DNA of 64,000 nt from Fibrobacter succinogenes (GTDB taxonomy: Bacteria > Fibrobacterota > Fibrobacteria > Fibrobacterales > Fibrobacteraceae), in the NCBI GenBank assembly GCA_902756345.1, contig CACVQR010000004.1, positions 62,001-126,000 of the forward strand, given 5' to 3'. The notes under the pieces were generated by a model. The model saw only the letters and a list, made by a program, of their open reading frames with translations, was not told where the DNA came from and searched no databases. A program made the translations under genes and the position numbers. Below, in pieces: positions 44,685 through 53,688 of this stretch; position 1 is the stretch's first letter, and each line of letters opens with the position of its first letter.

Positions 44685-44726
44685 AGTCAAATTCCGGTAA
44701 TGGCTTAAAATATAACATTATATTTA

Positions 44727-44732
44727 TATATT
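44727..44732 (+). promoter_or_regulatory. TATATT -10 box abutting the 44740 start codon
   Basis: TATATT ends 7 bases before ATG in the divergent gap between two glycosyltransferase genes; GTGGGCT between them is a poor ribosome site. Confidence 0.45.
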
Positions 44733-44739
44733 GTGGGCT

Positions 44740-45690
44740 ATGGCAAAACTCTGCATCGTAATGGCAACGTACAACGGCGAAAAATATCTTTCGCAAATGC
44801 TAGATTCGCTAGTCAACCAGACAAGGCCAGCGGATTCTATCATTGTCGTTGATGACGGCTCTGCCGATTCGACCGTCTCTATTCTCGAAAGCTACGTCGA
44901 CAGGCTCCCCTTAAAGATTATCAAGTTTGAACACAACCAGGGGCACCGCGCCGCATTTTCAAGAGCACTCGAAGAAGCGCAGAAGATTCTTGCCGAAAAC
45001 GATTATATTGCGCTTGCTGACCAAGACGACATTTGGCTTCCGCAAAAGCATGAGCTATTGATTAAGGAAATTGAAAGCCGCGACGTGGATCTTGTTTTTG
45101 GCGATGCCGAAGTCATCGATGCCGACGGAAACAAGACGGCCGATTCTTGGCGCGCCCTCGGGCAAATTCCCGAGCACCTTTCTTTGCAAGCGATTATGAC
45201 CGGCTTTACCGACGTGACCGGTTGCATGGTCCTCTTCCGCGCAAGCCTTCTCAAGGACATTCTCCCGATTCCTGTTGCAGTTCCTGTCCACGACCAATGG
45301 ATTACATTCTGTGCGTCTGCAAGGAACGGCTACGCATCAATCAAGGCGCCCGTCATTCAATACCGCATTCATGGTTCTAACGCCATCGGGCTTGGTCACA
45401 CGCACACTTGGACCGGAAACCTGAAGTTGAACTTGGGCTGGGCCAAAATGTTGCGTGAAACGCCACATTACCAGAAGCTGAGCGCTACCGACCAGAAATT
45501 TTTGAACGTCTATATTTCCTATGTCGAAAGCAGACTCACAAAGTTTATTCTGCCCGGTTACCTTTTCTGGATTATAAAGAACGCTAAGGCGCTTTACCCG
45601 CATGTATCGTCGAAAACGGCGATGCTTCCGCGAATCCTGTACGGAATCATCGGGGCAAAATTTGCAGCCAAGTTCATGGGAAGGTCGTAA
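44740..45690 (+). CDS. Glycosyltransferase family 2
   Basis: A 316-residue GT-A enzyme opening LCIVMATYNGEKYLSQMLDS, with IVVDDGSADSTV, the metal motif ADQDDIWLPQK and the late acceptor motif VHDQWITF. It is the same subtype as the gene at 34300, so the two may be related by duplication. Its stop overlaps the next start (TAATG). First of three co-oriented envelope genes. Confidence 0.9.
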   Translation: MAKLCIVMATYNGEKYLSQMLDSLVNQTRPADSIIVVDDGSADSTVSILESYVDRLPLKIIKFEHNQGHRAAFSRALEEAQKILAENDYIALADQDDIWLPQKHELLIKEIESRDVDLVFGDAEVIDADGNKTADSWRALGQIPEHLSLQAIMTGFTDVTGCMVLFRASLLKDILPIPVAVPVHDQWITFCASARNGYASIKAPVIQYRIHGSNAIGLGHTHTWTGNLKLNLGWAKMLRETPHYQKLSATDQKFLNVYISYVESRLTKFILPGYLFWIIKNAKALYPHVSSKTAMLPRILYGIIGAKFAAKFMGRS

Positions 45691-46592
45691 TGCAAACCTG
45701 CGCAGTCCTTGTCAACTATAAGAATGCGGCCTTGACGGTACGATGCCTGCACGCCCTGGCACAGGGCACTGTCAAGCCCGACCTTATTTATGTGATTGAC
45801 AACGCCACTTGCGAAGAATCCCAAAAGGTTTTCCAAAGCGAAGATTTTTCGATTCCAGTAAAGTTTATTTGGAATAAGCACAATGTAGGCTTTGCCGCAG
45901 CCAACAACCAAGGCGTGCGTGCGGCACATGCAGAAGGATTCGAAGGCTTTGTTTGGCTGATCAATAACGACACCGAACCCAAGGAAACAGCCCTCGAAAT
46001 GCTCTTGCAGAAAGCAAACGAATCGGGCGCAGGCATTACAGGTTCACTGATTGTAGACGAAAAAGGCAACTACATCGGTGGCGCAGGAACGGCACACGCA
46101 AAGTTTGCATCGGTCGGCCGCCCTCAAGCACCCCAAGGTTCTAACGTTCCGCATTTTGATTATATCGAAGGCGCTTCGTTCCTGATTTCGCCAGAATGCA
46201 TCAAGACAGTCGGCTTGCTGAGCGAAGAATTTTTCTTGTACTTTGAAGAAAGCGATTACTGCTACAGGGCAAAGAAAGCGGGGTTCACGCTTGCCTGGGC
46301 AACCGAAAGCATTGTCAAGCACAGAATCGGCTCGAGCACCGGGAGCGAAAACGCCAAAGGCTGCGTTCCCTTCTTTATCGATTGCCTGATGATTCGCAAC
46401 CGCATACACTTTGCCAAGCGCAACGGATTCCCCCCTGTCGGCATTTGGGCAGGATTCTTGATTTCGCTTGCAATACGCCTAAAACGTTGCCAACTCAATC
46501 GCGTTCTGAAAATTATCGAAATTACTCTTTCTACGAAAAGACTTAAAAAGTTCATTGAAAACAACGGTGGCTACTATGAAATTCATGAATAA
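45690..46592 (+). CDS. Glycosyltransferase family 2, rhamnosyltransferase-like
   Basis: The 300-residue enzyme begins TCAVLVNYKNAALTVRCLHAL and has YVIDNAT, NVGFAAANNQGV, WLINNDTEP and EEFFLYFEESDYCYRAKKAG, the set found in WbbL-type rhamnosyltransferases. Coupled by TAATG to the preceding GT2. Its last 17 bases overlap the start of the Wzi-like gene. Acceptor and donor are not determinable by eye. Confidence 0.88.
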   Translation: MQTCAVLVNYKNAALTVRCLHALAQGTVKPDLIYVIDNATCEESQKVFQSEDFSIPVKFIWNKHNVGFAAANNQGVRAAHAEGFEGFVWLINNDTEPKETALEMLLQKANESGAGITGSLIVDEKGNYIGGAGTAHAKFASVGRPQAPQGSNVPHFDYIEGASFLISPECIKTVGLLSEEFFLYFEESDYCYRAKKAGFTLAWATESIVKHRIGSSTGSENAKGCVPFFIDCLMIRNRIHFAKRNGFPPVGIWAGFLISLAIRLKRCQLNRVLKIIEITLSTKRLKKFIENNGGYYEIHE

Positions 46593-48036
46593 GAATCTTT
46601 ATTGGGGACTGTTTTTTGCAGTCTCTATGAATGCAGCTAACGCCACAGGTTCTTTCAACGATAGCCCGGCGCATTTTACGTTTACCGATTCCGCTCGCCA
46701 CCACGAGGTGAGTATTGGTGCGCAGCTGGTGGATTCCCTTGCGATTACGAACCTGACGAATGCACCCACGCATTACGACAATTCGGCATCGGTTCGTTTG
46801 TTCTTGAACGGGCATTTTACCGAACGGTTCCTGTTCAATGCCCGCGTCAAGGTGAGCACGGACCACACGAATAAAGAAATCTACGACAACTTTTACAACC
46901 CGAGCGAAGGAATCCCCTACAACAAGCAGAGCGACAACAAACGCACTTGGGATATTTTCGCAGCTAACGCCAGCTACGACTTGGACGCCGTTAAGCTACT
47001 TGCCGGATTTGATTATTTGAGCATGGGACCCGCCCGCAGAAACCACGTGATTTTGCGCGGCGAGCAGAGCAATTACCGCCCGTGGCAAGATTCTACGAGC
47101 CGCATTTTCGAACCCGCCCCCACGCCTTATTTCGGCTACCAGTTTGAATTGGGCCCAATCGTTTACTCGCAGTACGCCATGAAGCTTTTCGAGAAAAAGA
47201 ACTTCGGCAAATACATGCACGTACACCGCTTGGATTTGAACTTGCCCAAGAACATTACATTCGGCCTTTCTGAAACGGCGCTCTACGGAAGCACCACCGA
47301 GGAATTCCCGAACCCGAACGAAGACGCCGACAGCACAGGCCGTGAATTCGAATGGGCTTACGTGATTCCATTCATTCCTTATGTTTTCCAGGAGCACCTG
47401 CAGGGAGACCAGGACAACATTTCACTCGCGTTCGATTTGAGCGTAAAGACGATTCCGCATTGGGAATTCTACGGAGAACTCTTGTGGGACGACATGAAAT
47501 CGCCAACGAGCATGTTCGATGACGGCTGGTGGGGCAACAAGTGGGCCACCTCGGTCGGCATTGCCCGCGATAGCCTCAAACTCGGCAGCACGCTTTGGAA
47601 CTGGTATCTGGAATACACCCGCGTAGAACCTTGGGTATACACGCACCACAAGGGCGGCGGTTACACTTACCGCAGCTATTCCCAGAGCCTCGGCTCCGAT
47701 CTCGGCCCGAACAGCCGCGAAATCTATAGCGAAGTCAGCGGACTTTATAAAGTCGAAAGCGGACTCTTGAAAGACGCCTTGTTCAAAGGAACGCTGCATG
47801 CAAGCGCCGTCGCAAAAGACACGGCCTTCGGCGGAAATATTACCGACATGCACACGCCTGAAAGCGCAACCGACAAGAAATTCTTGAACGAAAATACCAC
47901 CTTGCACTACGTGGAAGTCGGCGGTAAAATCGAAATCAAGCCGTGGGAATGGATGACATTCCGCGCGGGCTATGACCGTTACTTCGGTGATTACGAAGGA
48001 TTCCGCGCCATGGTCGGAGGAAGCGTGCAGTACTAA
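46576..48036 (+). CDS. Capsule assembly Wzi-like outer-membrane protein
   Basis: From ATG 46576 the product is 486 residues with a signal peptide (NKNLYWGLFFAVSMNAANA) and many beta-strands. The Wzi-type stretches are LAGFDYLSMGPARRNHVILR and HRLDLNLPKNITFGLSETAL, and the end is a strand with a terminal aromatic (GGSVQY). Wzi proteins hold group 1 capsule or related glycans at the outer membrane. Overlap with the preceding glycosyltransferase gene links it to that glycan. An upstream TTG is an alternative start. Confidence 0.8.
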   Translation: MKFMNKNLYWGLFFAVSMNAANATGSFNDSPAHFTFTDSARHHEVSIGAQLVDSLAITNLTNAPTHYDNSASVRLFLNGHFTERFLFNARVKVSTDHTNKEIYDNFYNPSEGIPYNKQSDNKRTWDIFAANASYDLDAVKLLAGFDYLSMGPARRNHVILRGEQSNYRPWQDSTSRIFEPAPTPYFGYQFELGPIVYSQYAMKLFEKKNFGKYMHVHRLDLNLPKNITFGLSETALYGSTTEEFPNPNEDADSTGREFEWAYVIPFIPYVFQEHLQGDQDNISLAFDLSVKTIPHWEFYGELLWDDMKSPTSMFDDGWWGNKWATSVGIARDSLKLGSTLWNWYLEYTRVEPWVYTHHKGGGYTYRSYSQSLGSDLGPNSREIYSEVSGLYKVESGLLKDALFKGTLHASAVAKDTAFGGNITDMHTPESATDKKFLNENTTLHYVEVGGKIEIKPWEWMTFRAGYDRYFGDYEGFRAMVGGSVQY

Positions 48037-48038
48037 AC

Positions 48039-48467
48039 TTACTCTTCAAATAAAGCTTTCAGGTGCTCGGGAGTTTTTGCATCTAACGCCCGGGCACGCC
48101 ACTCCGGGTTCAGCAACTTACGCGCAATGTTTGCGATAAACTGCGTATGACAAGTGGCAGACTCTGCCGGAGAAAGCAGCAAGCAAATGTATTGCGGCAC
48201 TTGCCCTTGCTTTACAGCGATGTCGGTAAATCCCTTGGGGCAAACGGCAAAAGCAAACAGAGGCTGCGGAAGCCCAGGCACGCGCGTATGCGGCAAGAGC
48301 AAGCCCTCGCCCATGTAGATTCCCTGAGCAATACGTTCTGACAGGGATTTCCAAGTTGCCATGGCGTCGAACTTGACCGGGCCATGCACCAGGGCATCGT
48401 AAGCAAAACCCAAAGCCCTAGCGAAGGATTCGGGTTCTGCATAATGTTTTACGTAAATAGGCTGCAT
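48039..48467 (-). CDS. PTS EIIA domain protein (fructose/PtsN type)
   Basis: The 142-residue single-domain EIIA type 2 protein has the phospho-accepting His60 in GLLLPHTRVPG and FAFAVCPKG and LLLSPAE in the core. No EIIB or EIIC is nearby, so a regulatory role like PtsN is more likely than sugar transport. The ATG directly abuts the stop of the kinase gene upstream, implying co-translation. Confidence 0.85.
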   Translation of the reverse strand: MQPIYVKHYAEPESFARALGFAYDALVHGPVKFDAMATWKSLSERIAQGIYMGEGLLLPHTRVPGLPQPLFAFAVCPKGFTDIAVKQGQVPQYICLLLSPAESATCHTQFIANIARKLLNPEWRARALDAKTPEHLKALFEE

Positions 48468-49481
48468 TTATACCAGTGCATTGTCCATGAAGTCGAAGGT
48501 CTTCGGCGAGGTTGCCTTGGCAATCTTCTTGAATTCATCGAAGACAACACGCAGCTGACGCTTACCCGGTTCAATGTACTGTTCAAACTTCTGGATTCCC
48601 TTCACCTTGCTGAGGAAGCAGTAGGCACCCATGGCCTGCATCACGCGCTGCAAGCTAGCGTGAATAAAGGCTTCCCAAGCGTCTTCCTTGGTGTAGGTCT
48701 TGGTTTCGCGATAAGAAACGCGCCAATATTCAAAGAAGTCCTTGATTTCAGTCAGCGAGAGTTCCACATACGGGTCCCACAAGAGTGAGGCCAAGTCATA
48801 GAACATGGCACCGCGGCGTGCGCCCTGGAAATCTACGAAGGCGATTTCGGAATTTGGCTTCACCATGATGTTCTGGCTCTGGAAATCGCGATGCATCAGT
48901 ACCTTGTGCTGGGCTTCCACAGAAACCGCAATCAGGGAATAGAACTGACGCACGTATTCGGGGATTTCAGCAATGCCCTTGAAATTCTTCAAGTAGTTTT
49001 CGGTAAAGTAGTCGGTTTCCCACTTGAGGGCGGCAAAATCAAAGCGACGAAGCCAGAGGTCAGAGCGTGAACTGAAAAGCGAACGGGAAATGTTCTGCCA
49101 CTTGATCAAAGAATCGATGACTTCGGGGTAAAGAATGCGAACGTTGCCCGTCTTCTTTTCGGAACCCGGCGAAACAATGTTGTCAAGCAAGTTGTGGGCA
49201 CCCAAGTCTTCCTGAAGCACGGAGCAAGAAGCTTCGTCTACGCAATAAATCTTAGGAACCGGAAGTCCGAAAGAACCGAAAGCTTCGGCATAATCCACAA
49301 AACGCTTAAAATCTTCATCGACCGAGGCAGAAACCTGCAACACGGCACTCTGCTTACCAGAGGCAATTCGGTAGTATTTACGGCCCGAACCGGCACCGGC
49401 GATAGAGGTGACTTCGTAGTCGGCATAGCCGCGGGACTTCAAAAACTTTTCAATAACAGGCGAAACAATTTCGTTACTCAT
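48468..49481 (-). CDS. Phosphotransferase of the APH fold (AmgK-like sugar kinase)
   Basis: The 337-residue aminoglycoside-phosphotransferase-fold kinase has the catalytic loop HRDFQSQNIMV and metal site FVDFQGARRG, and an N-terminal GSGRKYYRI nucleotide loop. It is closest by eye to AmgK, the anomeric MurNAc/GlcNAc kinase of peptidoglycan recycling, whose usual partner MurU is not present here. It is followed without a gap by an EIIA gene. TATATT ends 7 bases before ATG; there is no ribosome site. Confidence 0.78.
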   Translation of the reverse strand: MSNEIVSPVIEKFLKSRGYADYEVTSIAGAGSGRKYYRIASGKQSAVLQVSASVDEDFKRFVDYAEAFGSFGLPVPKIYCVDEASCSVLQEDLGAHNLLDNIVSPGSEKKTGNVRILYPEVIDSLIKWQNISRSLFSSRSDLWLRRFDFAALKWETDYFTENYLKNFKGIAEIPEYVRQFYSLIAVSVEAQHKVLMHRDFQSQNIMVKPNSEIAFVDFQGARRGAMFYDLASLLWDPYVELSLTEIKDFFEYWRVSYRETKTYTKEDAWEAFIHASLQRVMQAMGAYCFLSKVKGIQKFEQYIEPGKRQLRVVFDEFKKIAKATSPKTFDFMDNALV

Positions 49482-49488
49482 GGTCTGT

Positions 49489-49494
49489 AATATA
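49489..49494 (-). promoter_or_regulatory. TATATT -10 box abutting the kinase start codon
   Basis: On the minus strand TATATT (49494-49489) is followed by seven bases and ATG at 49481; just upstream lies the GACGAGA heptamer array. Confidence 0.5.
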
Positions 49495-49499
49495 AAAAA

Positions 49500-49527
49500 G
49501 ACGAGAGACGAAAGAAGAAAGACGAGA
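49500..49527. repeat. Heptamer array GACGAGA/GACGAAA
   Basis: Four phased units (GACGAGA, GACGAAA, GAAGAAA, GACGAGA) between the permease and kinase genes. They are the reverse complement of the TCTCGTC elements at 1437 and 22077. Confidence 0.75.
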
Positions 49528-49546
49528 GAAAAATCACGCCTTAAAG

Positions 49547-50563
49547 CTACGAGAATTTGATGCGCGGGTCCACGAGCGTGTAGAGGATATCGCTGAACAG
49601 GCGGCCGATCATCGCCATCAAGCTGCTGAGGAAGATAACTCCCATGACCACGTTGTAGTCGCGGTTGACCATGGAGTTGTAGTAGAGCAGTCCCATACCG
49701 TCGATGTCGAAGACCTTTTCGATAAGGAGCGCGCCCGCAAACATCAAGGTGCAGATTTCAGAAAGACGAGTCGCAATGGGAATCAGGGCGTTACGGAGCG
49801 CGTGGCGAACGAGCGCCTGGTTAAAGCTCATGCCCTTCGCAAGCGCCGTGCGCATATAGTCCTTGCCCAGTTCTTCGAGCGCCGAATTCTTCATCAAAAA
49901 AGTCAGGAACGCGAATTCGCTGATCATGTAGCAGAAAATCGGCAAAATCAAATGGTGCCCGAGGTCTACCATCTTTTCGAAGAAGGTGAAGTCCTCGAAG
50001 TCATCGCTTGTGAGGCCGCCTAGCGGGAAAATGTCGAGGTACGAACCTCCCGCGAGGAATATAATCAGGAGGATACCCAGCGCATAGCCCGGCATCACGT
50101 AGCCCGAGAAAATGATACCCGAGCTGAGGGAGTCAAGCTTGCTTCCGTGGTGCACCGCCTTCCAGAGCCCGAGGGGAATACATACAAGGTAACTCAAGAA
50201 GAAAGAGGTTATCCCGAAGAAGAGCGATATCGGGAAACGGCTCACGATAACGTCCCATACCGGGAGGCCGTAGGTGTAGCTCGAACCCAGGTCCAGGTGC
50301 AGCACGTTCCAGAGCCAGGTCAAGTAGCGCTTCCAGGCGGGTTGATCAAAACCGAAGTACGCCTGAATTTGCGCAATCTGGTCAGGCGAGAGTGCCTTGG
50401 AGGCATCTACCCCGCCCTTCATCGCAGCGGCCTGCTGCGCACGCGAAATCATTTCCTCCACAGGTCCACCCGGCAACAGCTGGATAAGAATAAAGCATAC
50501 CAGTGAAATCCCGATGAGAGTCGGAATCATCAAAAGTAAGCGACGGAGGATATAGGAACGCAT
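49547..50563 (-). CDS. Oligopeptide-type ABC transporter permease (OppB/DppB-like)
   Basis: The 338-residue permease has the OppB N-terminal stretch RRLLLMIPTLIGISLVCFIL with PGGP, six transmembrane helices, and the EAA loop with LGKDYMRTALAKGMSFNQAL and RHALRNALIP. A large periplasmic loop (about residues 35-90) is normal for OppB. The partners (OppC, ATPases, binding protein) are not adjacent, which is unusual. Likely cargo is peptides, but this cannot be proved. Upstream and downstream gaps carry heptamer arrays. Confidence 0.9.
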   Translation of the reverse strand: MRSYILRRLLLMIPTLIGISLVCFILIQLLPGGPVEEMISRAQQAAAMKGGVDASKALSPDQIAQIQAYFGFDQPAWKRYLTWLWNVLHLDLGSSYTYGLPVWDVIVSRFPISLFFGITSFFLSYLVCIPLGLWKAVHHGSKLDSLSSGIIFSGYVMPGYALGILLIIFLAGGSYLDIFPLGGLTSDDFEDFTFFEKMVDLGHHLILPIFCYMISEFAFLTFLMKNSALEELGKDYMRTALAKGMSFNQALVRHALRNALIPIATRLSEICTLMFAGALLIEKVFDIDGMGLLYYNSMVNRDYNVVMGVIFLSSLMAMIGRLFSDILYTLVDPRIKFS

Positions 50564-50568
50564 GGTGT

Positions 50569-50630
50569 AGTAGGAAGTAGGAAGTAGGAAGTAGGAAGTA
50601 ACTGTCTACTTCCTACCGTCTACTGTCTAC
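50569..50630. repeat. Heptamer array AGTAGGA x4 with inverted TGTCTAC/TTCCTAC array
   Basis: Four perfect AGTAGGA units (50569-50596), then TGTCTAC, TTCCTAC, CGTCTAC, TGTCTAC (50603-50630) followed by five T on the plus strand. It fills the dapB-permease gap and closely matches the array after ndk. Confidence 0.8.
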
Positions 50631-50633
50631 TTT

Positions 50634-51464
50634 TTAACGCATCTTGCCGGAGCGGAGCACGTCCATCATGTTGAAGGGTTTGGCCGTTCCGTTTGCAATG
50701 TGGCATGCGAGGAAGTTCACAGCGTCCACGGTGCCTTCGGCGTAAATCTTGCGGCCGCACACGTTATGCTGGAATTCGAAGTGAACCGTACCATCGGCGC
50801 TGTCGAGGCTGTAGGTGTGGAATGCATGACCGCCGAGGTATTCTTCGGGCACGTGCATGCGTTCCATCTGTTCCTTTTCATCGCGGACCTTTTCGATATC
50901 GTCGACGGTGAAATCAAAGCCCATCTTCTGGAAGTCGCCCACCACGGCCTTCGCGGTACCGCTCGTATCGGCCTTGGTCTTCTGGTGGCTTTCCACCACG
51001 GAGAGTTTGTAGCCGCTGAATGCCGTCGGGAATTCCTTAGCCAAGAATTCAATCATCATCTGGAAAGCAACAATCTGCTTTGCCATGTTCGGGGCAATCA
51101 CGCTCGGGTGATTTGCGTCGGCAACGAGCTTGGCGAGCGCTTCGCGGTCACCGCCAGTGGTCCCCATCACGAACGGAATCTTGTGCTTTACATAGAAAGC
51201 GGCGTTGTCGTTCACGGCCGTCGGGTGCGTGTAATCGATGCAAATGAGGTTCGGGTACTTTTCAAGGACTTCGCCAATGCGGGCCTCGCGATTGCTCGGC
51301 TTCAAAAGCTGGATGGTCTTGCCGGCGACTTCGGCTTCGTTTTCAACGATAATTTCACCCGTCAGAGAATACGGGACGAGTTCGAGGCCGCGAGCCACGC
51401 AGGTTTCGGCCACAATGCGGCCCATGTTGCCCGGAATACCATTAACCATCACTTGTACAGACAT
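50634..51464 (-). CDS. dapB: 4-hydroxy-tetrahydrodipicolinate reductase (plant-like DapB type)
   Basis: DapB reduces HTPA to tetrahydrodipicolinate for lysine and diaminopimelate. The 276-residue protein has the nucleotide motif VNGIPGNMGRIV, the catalytic region VVESHQKTKADTSGTA and GGHAFHTYSLDSADG. The longer C-terminal part and divergent sequence resemble the plant-type (DapB2) group rather than the E. coli type. ATG at 51464 follows TAGGAG; an upstream in-frame start is rejected. No other lysine genes are nearby. Confidence 0.9.
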   Translation of the reverse strand: MSVQVMVNGIPGNMGRIVAETCVARGLELVPYSLTGEIIVENEAEVAGKTIQLLKPSNREARIGEVLEKYPNLICIDYTHPTAVNDNAAFYVKHKIPFVMGTTGGDREALAKLVADANHPSVIAPNMAKQIVAFQMMIEFLAKEFPTAFSGYKLSVVESHQKTKADTSGTAKAVVGDFQKMGFDFTVDDIEKVRDEKEQMERMHVPEEYLGGHAFHTYSLDSADGTVHFEFQHNVCGRKIYAEGTVDAVNFLACHIANGTAKPFNMMDVLRSGKMR

Positions 51465-51528
51465 AATAACTCCTAGTTTTTGGGAGGAAAGATAGAAAAA
51501 ATGCAAGAATGAGACTGCGAGACGCTTG

Positions 51529-51614
51529 ATGTGAAGTGTGGGATGTGGGATGTGGGATGTGGAATGAAGAATTACACATTACACATTGCGGCGCAGCCGC
51601 CCACATTACACATT
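51529..51614. repeat. Heptamer array ATGTGGG with inverted TTACACA array
   Basis: ATGTGAA, GTGTGGG, ATGTGGG, ATGTGGG, ATGTGGA, ATGAAGA (51529-51570) face TTACACA, TTACACA, a GCGGC-GCA-GCCGC mini-hairpin, then CCACA and TTACACA. Located between dapB and the transglutaminase gene, touching the latter's stop codon. Confidence 0.8.
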
Positions 51615-53688
51615 ATTTTGTCCAGCGTTCTTTTTCATAATCATTTAGAACCGCAAGAGCATTCTTTGCCTTCTGGATTTTTTTGAGATTGGTTTGGTTC
51701 TCGGCGAGGTGTGAAAACGCAATCTTGACACGAGCCACAAATTTGCCGACAGTTTCGCCGGGCGCACGACGGAGCCCGATTGAGGCAAGCGCTTTTTCGG
51801 CGCGGTCAAGCTTTTTCGTCCATTCCAGGGACCGCGCCGAGACATAGGCGCGATCCTTGGTACTTAATTTATACGCAATGTAAATCTTGCGGCCAGCAAA
51901 GCCTGCAACAAGAATCACGAGCACCACATACAGAATCGGACTTTCTAATAATGCGGTCGACTGATTCTGCCAGCTATCGACGACTCGGCGCCACTCGCCT
52001 TCTTTAAGGGCATGCATCACGCGGGCGAAACGCCCGCGCACGCCCTCCCATTTGACGCTCCACCAGCTGGGCGATTCCGCAAACTGCGGCAAAATGGGAG
52101 GCGTCGGGTCGAAGATTACCCAACGATTATCCACATACGCTTCGACCCATGCATGCGAATGCTTGCGGCGGAAAATACTATAAGGCAGCCCCTCGACCAC
52201 CTCGGGATTTGCAAAGCCCGTCACATACCGCGAGGGAATTCCCAGGCGGCGAAGCACCAGCGTCGAAAGCGTCGCATAGTATTCGCAGAAGCCCTGCTTT
52301 TCACGCCAGAAAACAGCCAACGGCTCATTCTTCGCGCCATTCCAGCGCGTCATTCCCGGTACCGAAAGCGAATAGGTGAAATTTACGAAGTAATAAGCCA
52401 GCATTTTCTGCAACACCAGAGAATCCGGCATCGATTTTGCAAGCGCCGTCGAATCCGTAGCAGCAGAATTCGCGGAGATAGAATCCGTCGGAACGGTGTC
52501 GCGCAATCCCATTGCAGCAATCACCGTATCAATCAGCGGCAAGTACCGCTCGCCCACCATCAAGTCGCCCGCACCCGGAGCCAGCAAGGAATCCGGCAAC
52601 GAGCAAGCCTCCGGCGATGTTTCCGCCGAAACCGGCTTGCACTTGAAATAATGCCAGTCAGAACGCTTTCCGTTTCCGTCCAAGCCCTGCACCATGCCGC
52701 CCGCGTAATAGGTCAGCGAATCCACATCTTTCGCCGCAAAGCCCACGGCACCGTACGGCGCAAACACAAAGCCAAAGTTATTGAGCGTCGATTGCACCCA
52801 GATTTGTTCTACCTCGCGCAAGGAATCGGCCTTTGTCAGCGAATCCGCAGTTTCAAACACCGCATAGTCCACCTGATAGTAGGCAGGATAAAGGCGTTTC
52901 GCAAATTTTGTCGGCAACTTCCAAATGCCCGCCACGTACTTTTCGTAGCTTGCCGCCTTAAAGTAACGCGACGGCTGTTTATCCCACACTCGCAACACCA
53001 CTTGGCTATTGTAGCGAGAACTATAATTGCTCCCGAAGCTTCCCAATGCCGCGACCGGATCAAAGCCCATCATTCGTTCACGCTGGTAATAGTTTTCGGC
53101 CATCTGCGCGCCGTAGCGGTAACGCTGCGTTTTCCAGTATTGCCAACCACCGTAAGAGATGGCGCCGAGGGCCGCTATCACGAGCAAAAAGAGCCCGTAC
53201 TTGTAAGGCGCTGTACCGCGGCGGCTATAAGCACAGAGCGCAAGCAAGAATCCTACAAGGCCCACAAAGCCCCAGCCGTGCGGCACCATGTACATTCCAA
53301 AGAGTAACGCGCCCACGCCATCGAAGGCGACAAAGACTTCAAAGCCACCGTTTCCGCGACTCCGTTCCTGCAAAGCCGCCAAATACAGTAAGTAAATTCC
53401 CGGTAAGAAAATCAAATAAGGCGACACGCCGTTTTCAACGGACGGCGTCATCACCCAGAAAAGCGCTAGCGGCACTATCGCGCCGTAAGCCAAAATCTTG
53501 TTGTAACGCGGGCGCTTCGCAAATTCGCGACGGCGCGTCGCATTCAGCACACCGATAGCCACAAAATAGATGGCAAATAAAACACCGAGCCACAAGAAAT
53601 CAAACGTATGCCCCAGATTCACCGAAGCAAGGCAAAGGAATAACACCTTGAAGGCGTAGCGGATGTCAACTTTTTCGCTAGCCATCAT
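51613..53688 (-). CDS. Transglutaminase-like membrane protein (TgpA type)
   Basis: The 691-residue protein has six N-terminal transmembrane helices (about residues 12-200), a large periplasmic part with the transglutaminase core, and another helix (about 600-620) before a cytoplasmic DUF4129-like tail. The catalytic triad lies in QGFCEYYATLSTLVLRRLG (Cys), KHSHAWVEAYV (His) and WVIFDPTPP (Asp). TgpA-type proteins accompany MoxR and DUF58 genes; the exact substrate is unknown. Overlap with the DUF58 stop (ATGA) indicates coupling. Confidence 0.88.
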   Translation of the reverse strand: MMASEKVDIRYAFKVLFLCLASVNLGHTFDFLWLGVLFAIYFVAIGVLNATRRREFAKRPRYNKILAYGAIVPLALFWVMTPSVENGVSPYLIFLPGIYLLYLAALQERSRGNGGFEVFVAFDGVGALLFGMYMVPHGWGFVGLVGFLLALCAYSRRGTAPYKYGLFLLVIAALGAISYGGWQYWKTQRYRYGAQMAENYYQRERMMGFDPVAALGSFGSNYSSRYNSQVVLRVWDKQPSRYFKAASYEKYVAGIWKLPTKFAKRLYPAYYQVDYAVFETADSLTKADSLREVEQIWVQSTLNNFGFVFAPYGAVGFAAKDVDSLTYYAGGMVQGLDGNGKRSDWHYFKCKPVSAETSPEACSLPDSLLAPGAGDLMVGERYLPLIDTVIAAMGLRDTVPTDSISANSAATDSTALAKSMPDSLVLQKMLAYYFVNFTYSLSVPGMTRWNGAKNEPLAVFWREKQGFCEYYATLSTLVLRRLGIPSRYVTGFANPEVVEGLPYSIFRRKHSHAWVEAYVDNRWVIFDPTPPILPQFAESPSWWSVKWEGVRGRFARVMHALKEGEWRRVVDSWQNQSTALLESPILYVVLVILVAGFAGRKIYIAYKLSTKDRAYVSARSLEWTKKLDRAEKALASIGLRRAPGETVGKFVARVKIAFSHLAENQTNLKKIQKAKNALAVLNDYEKERWTK

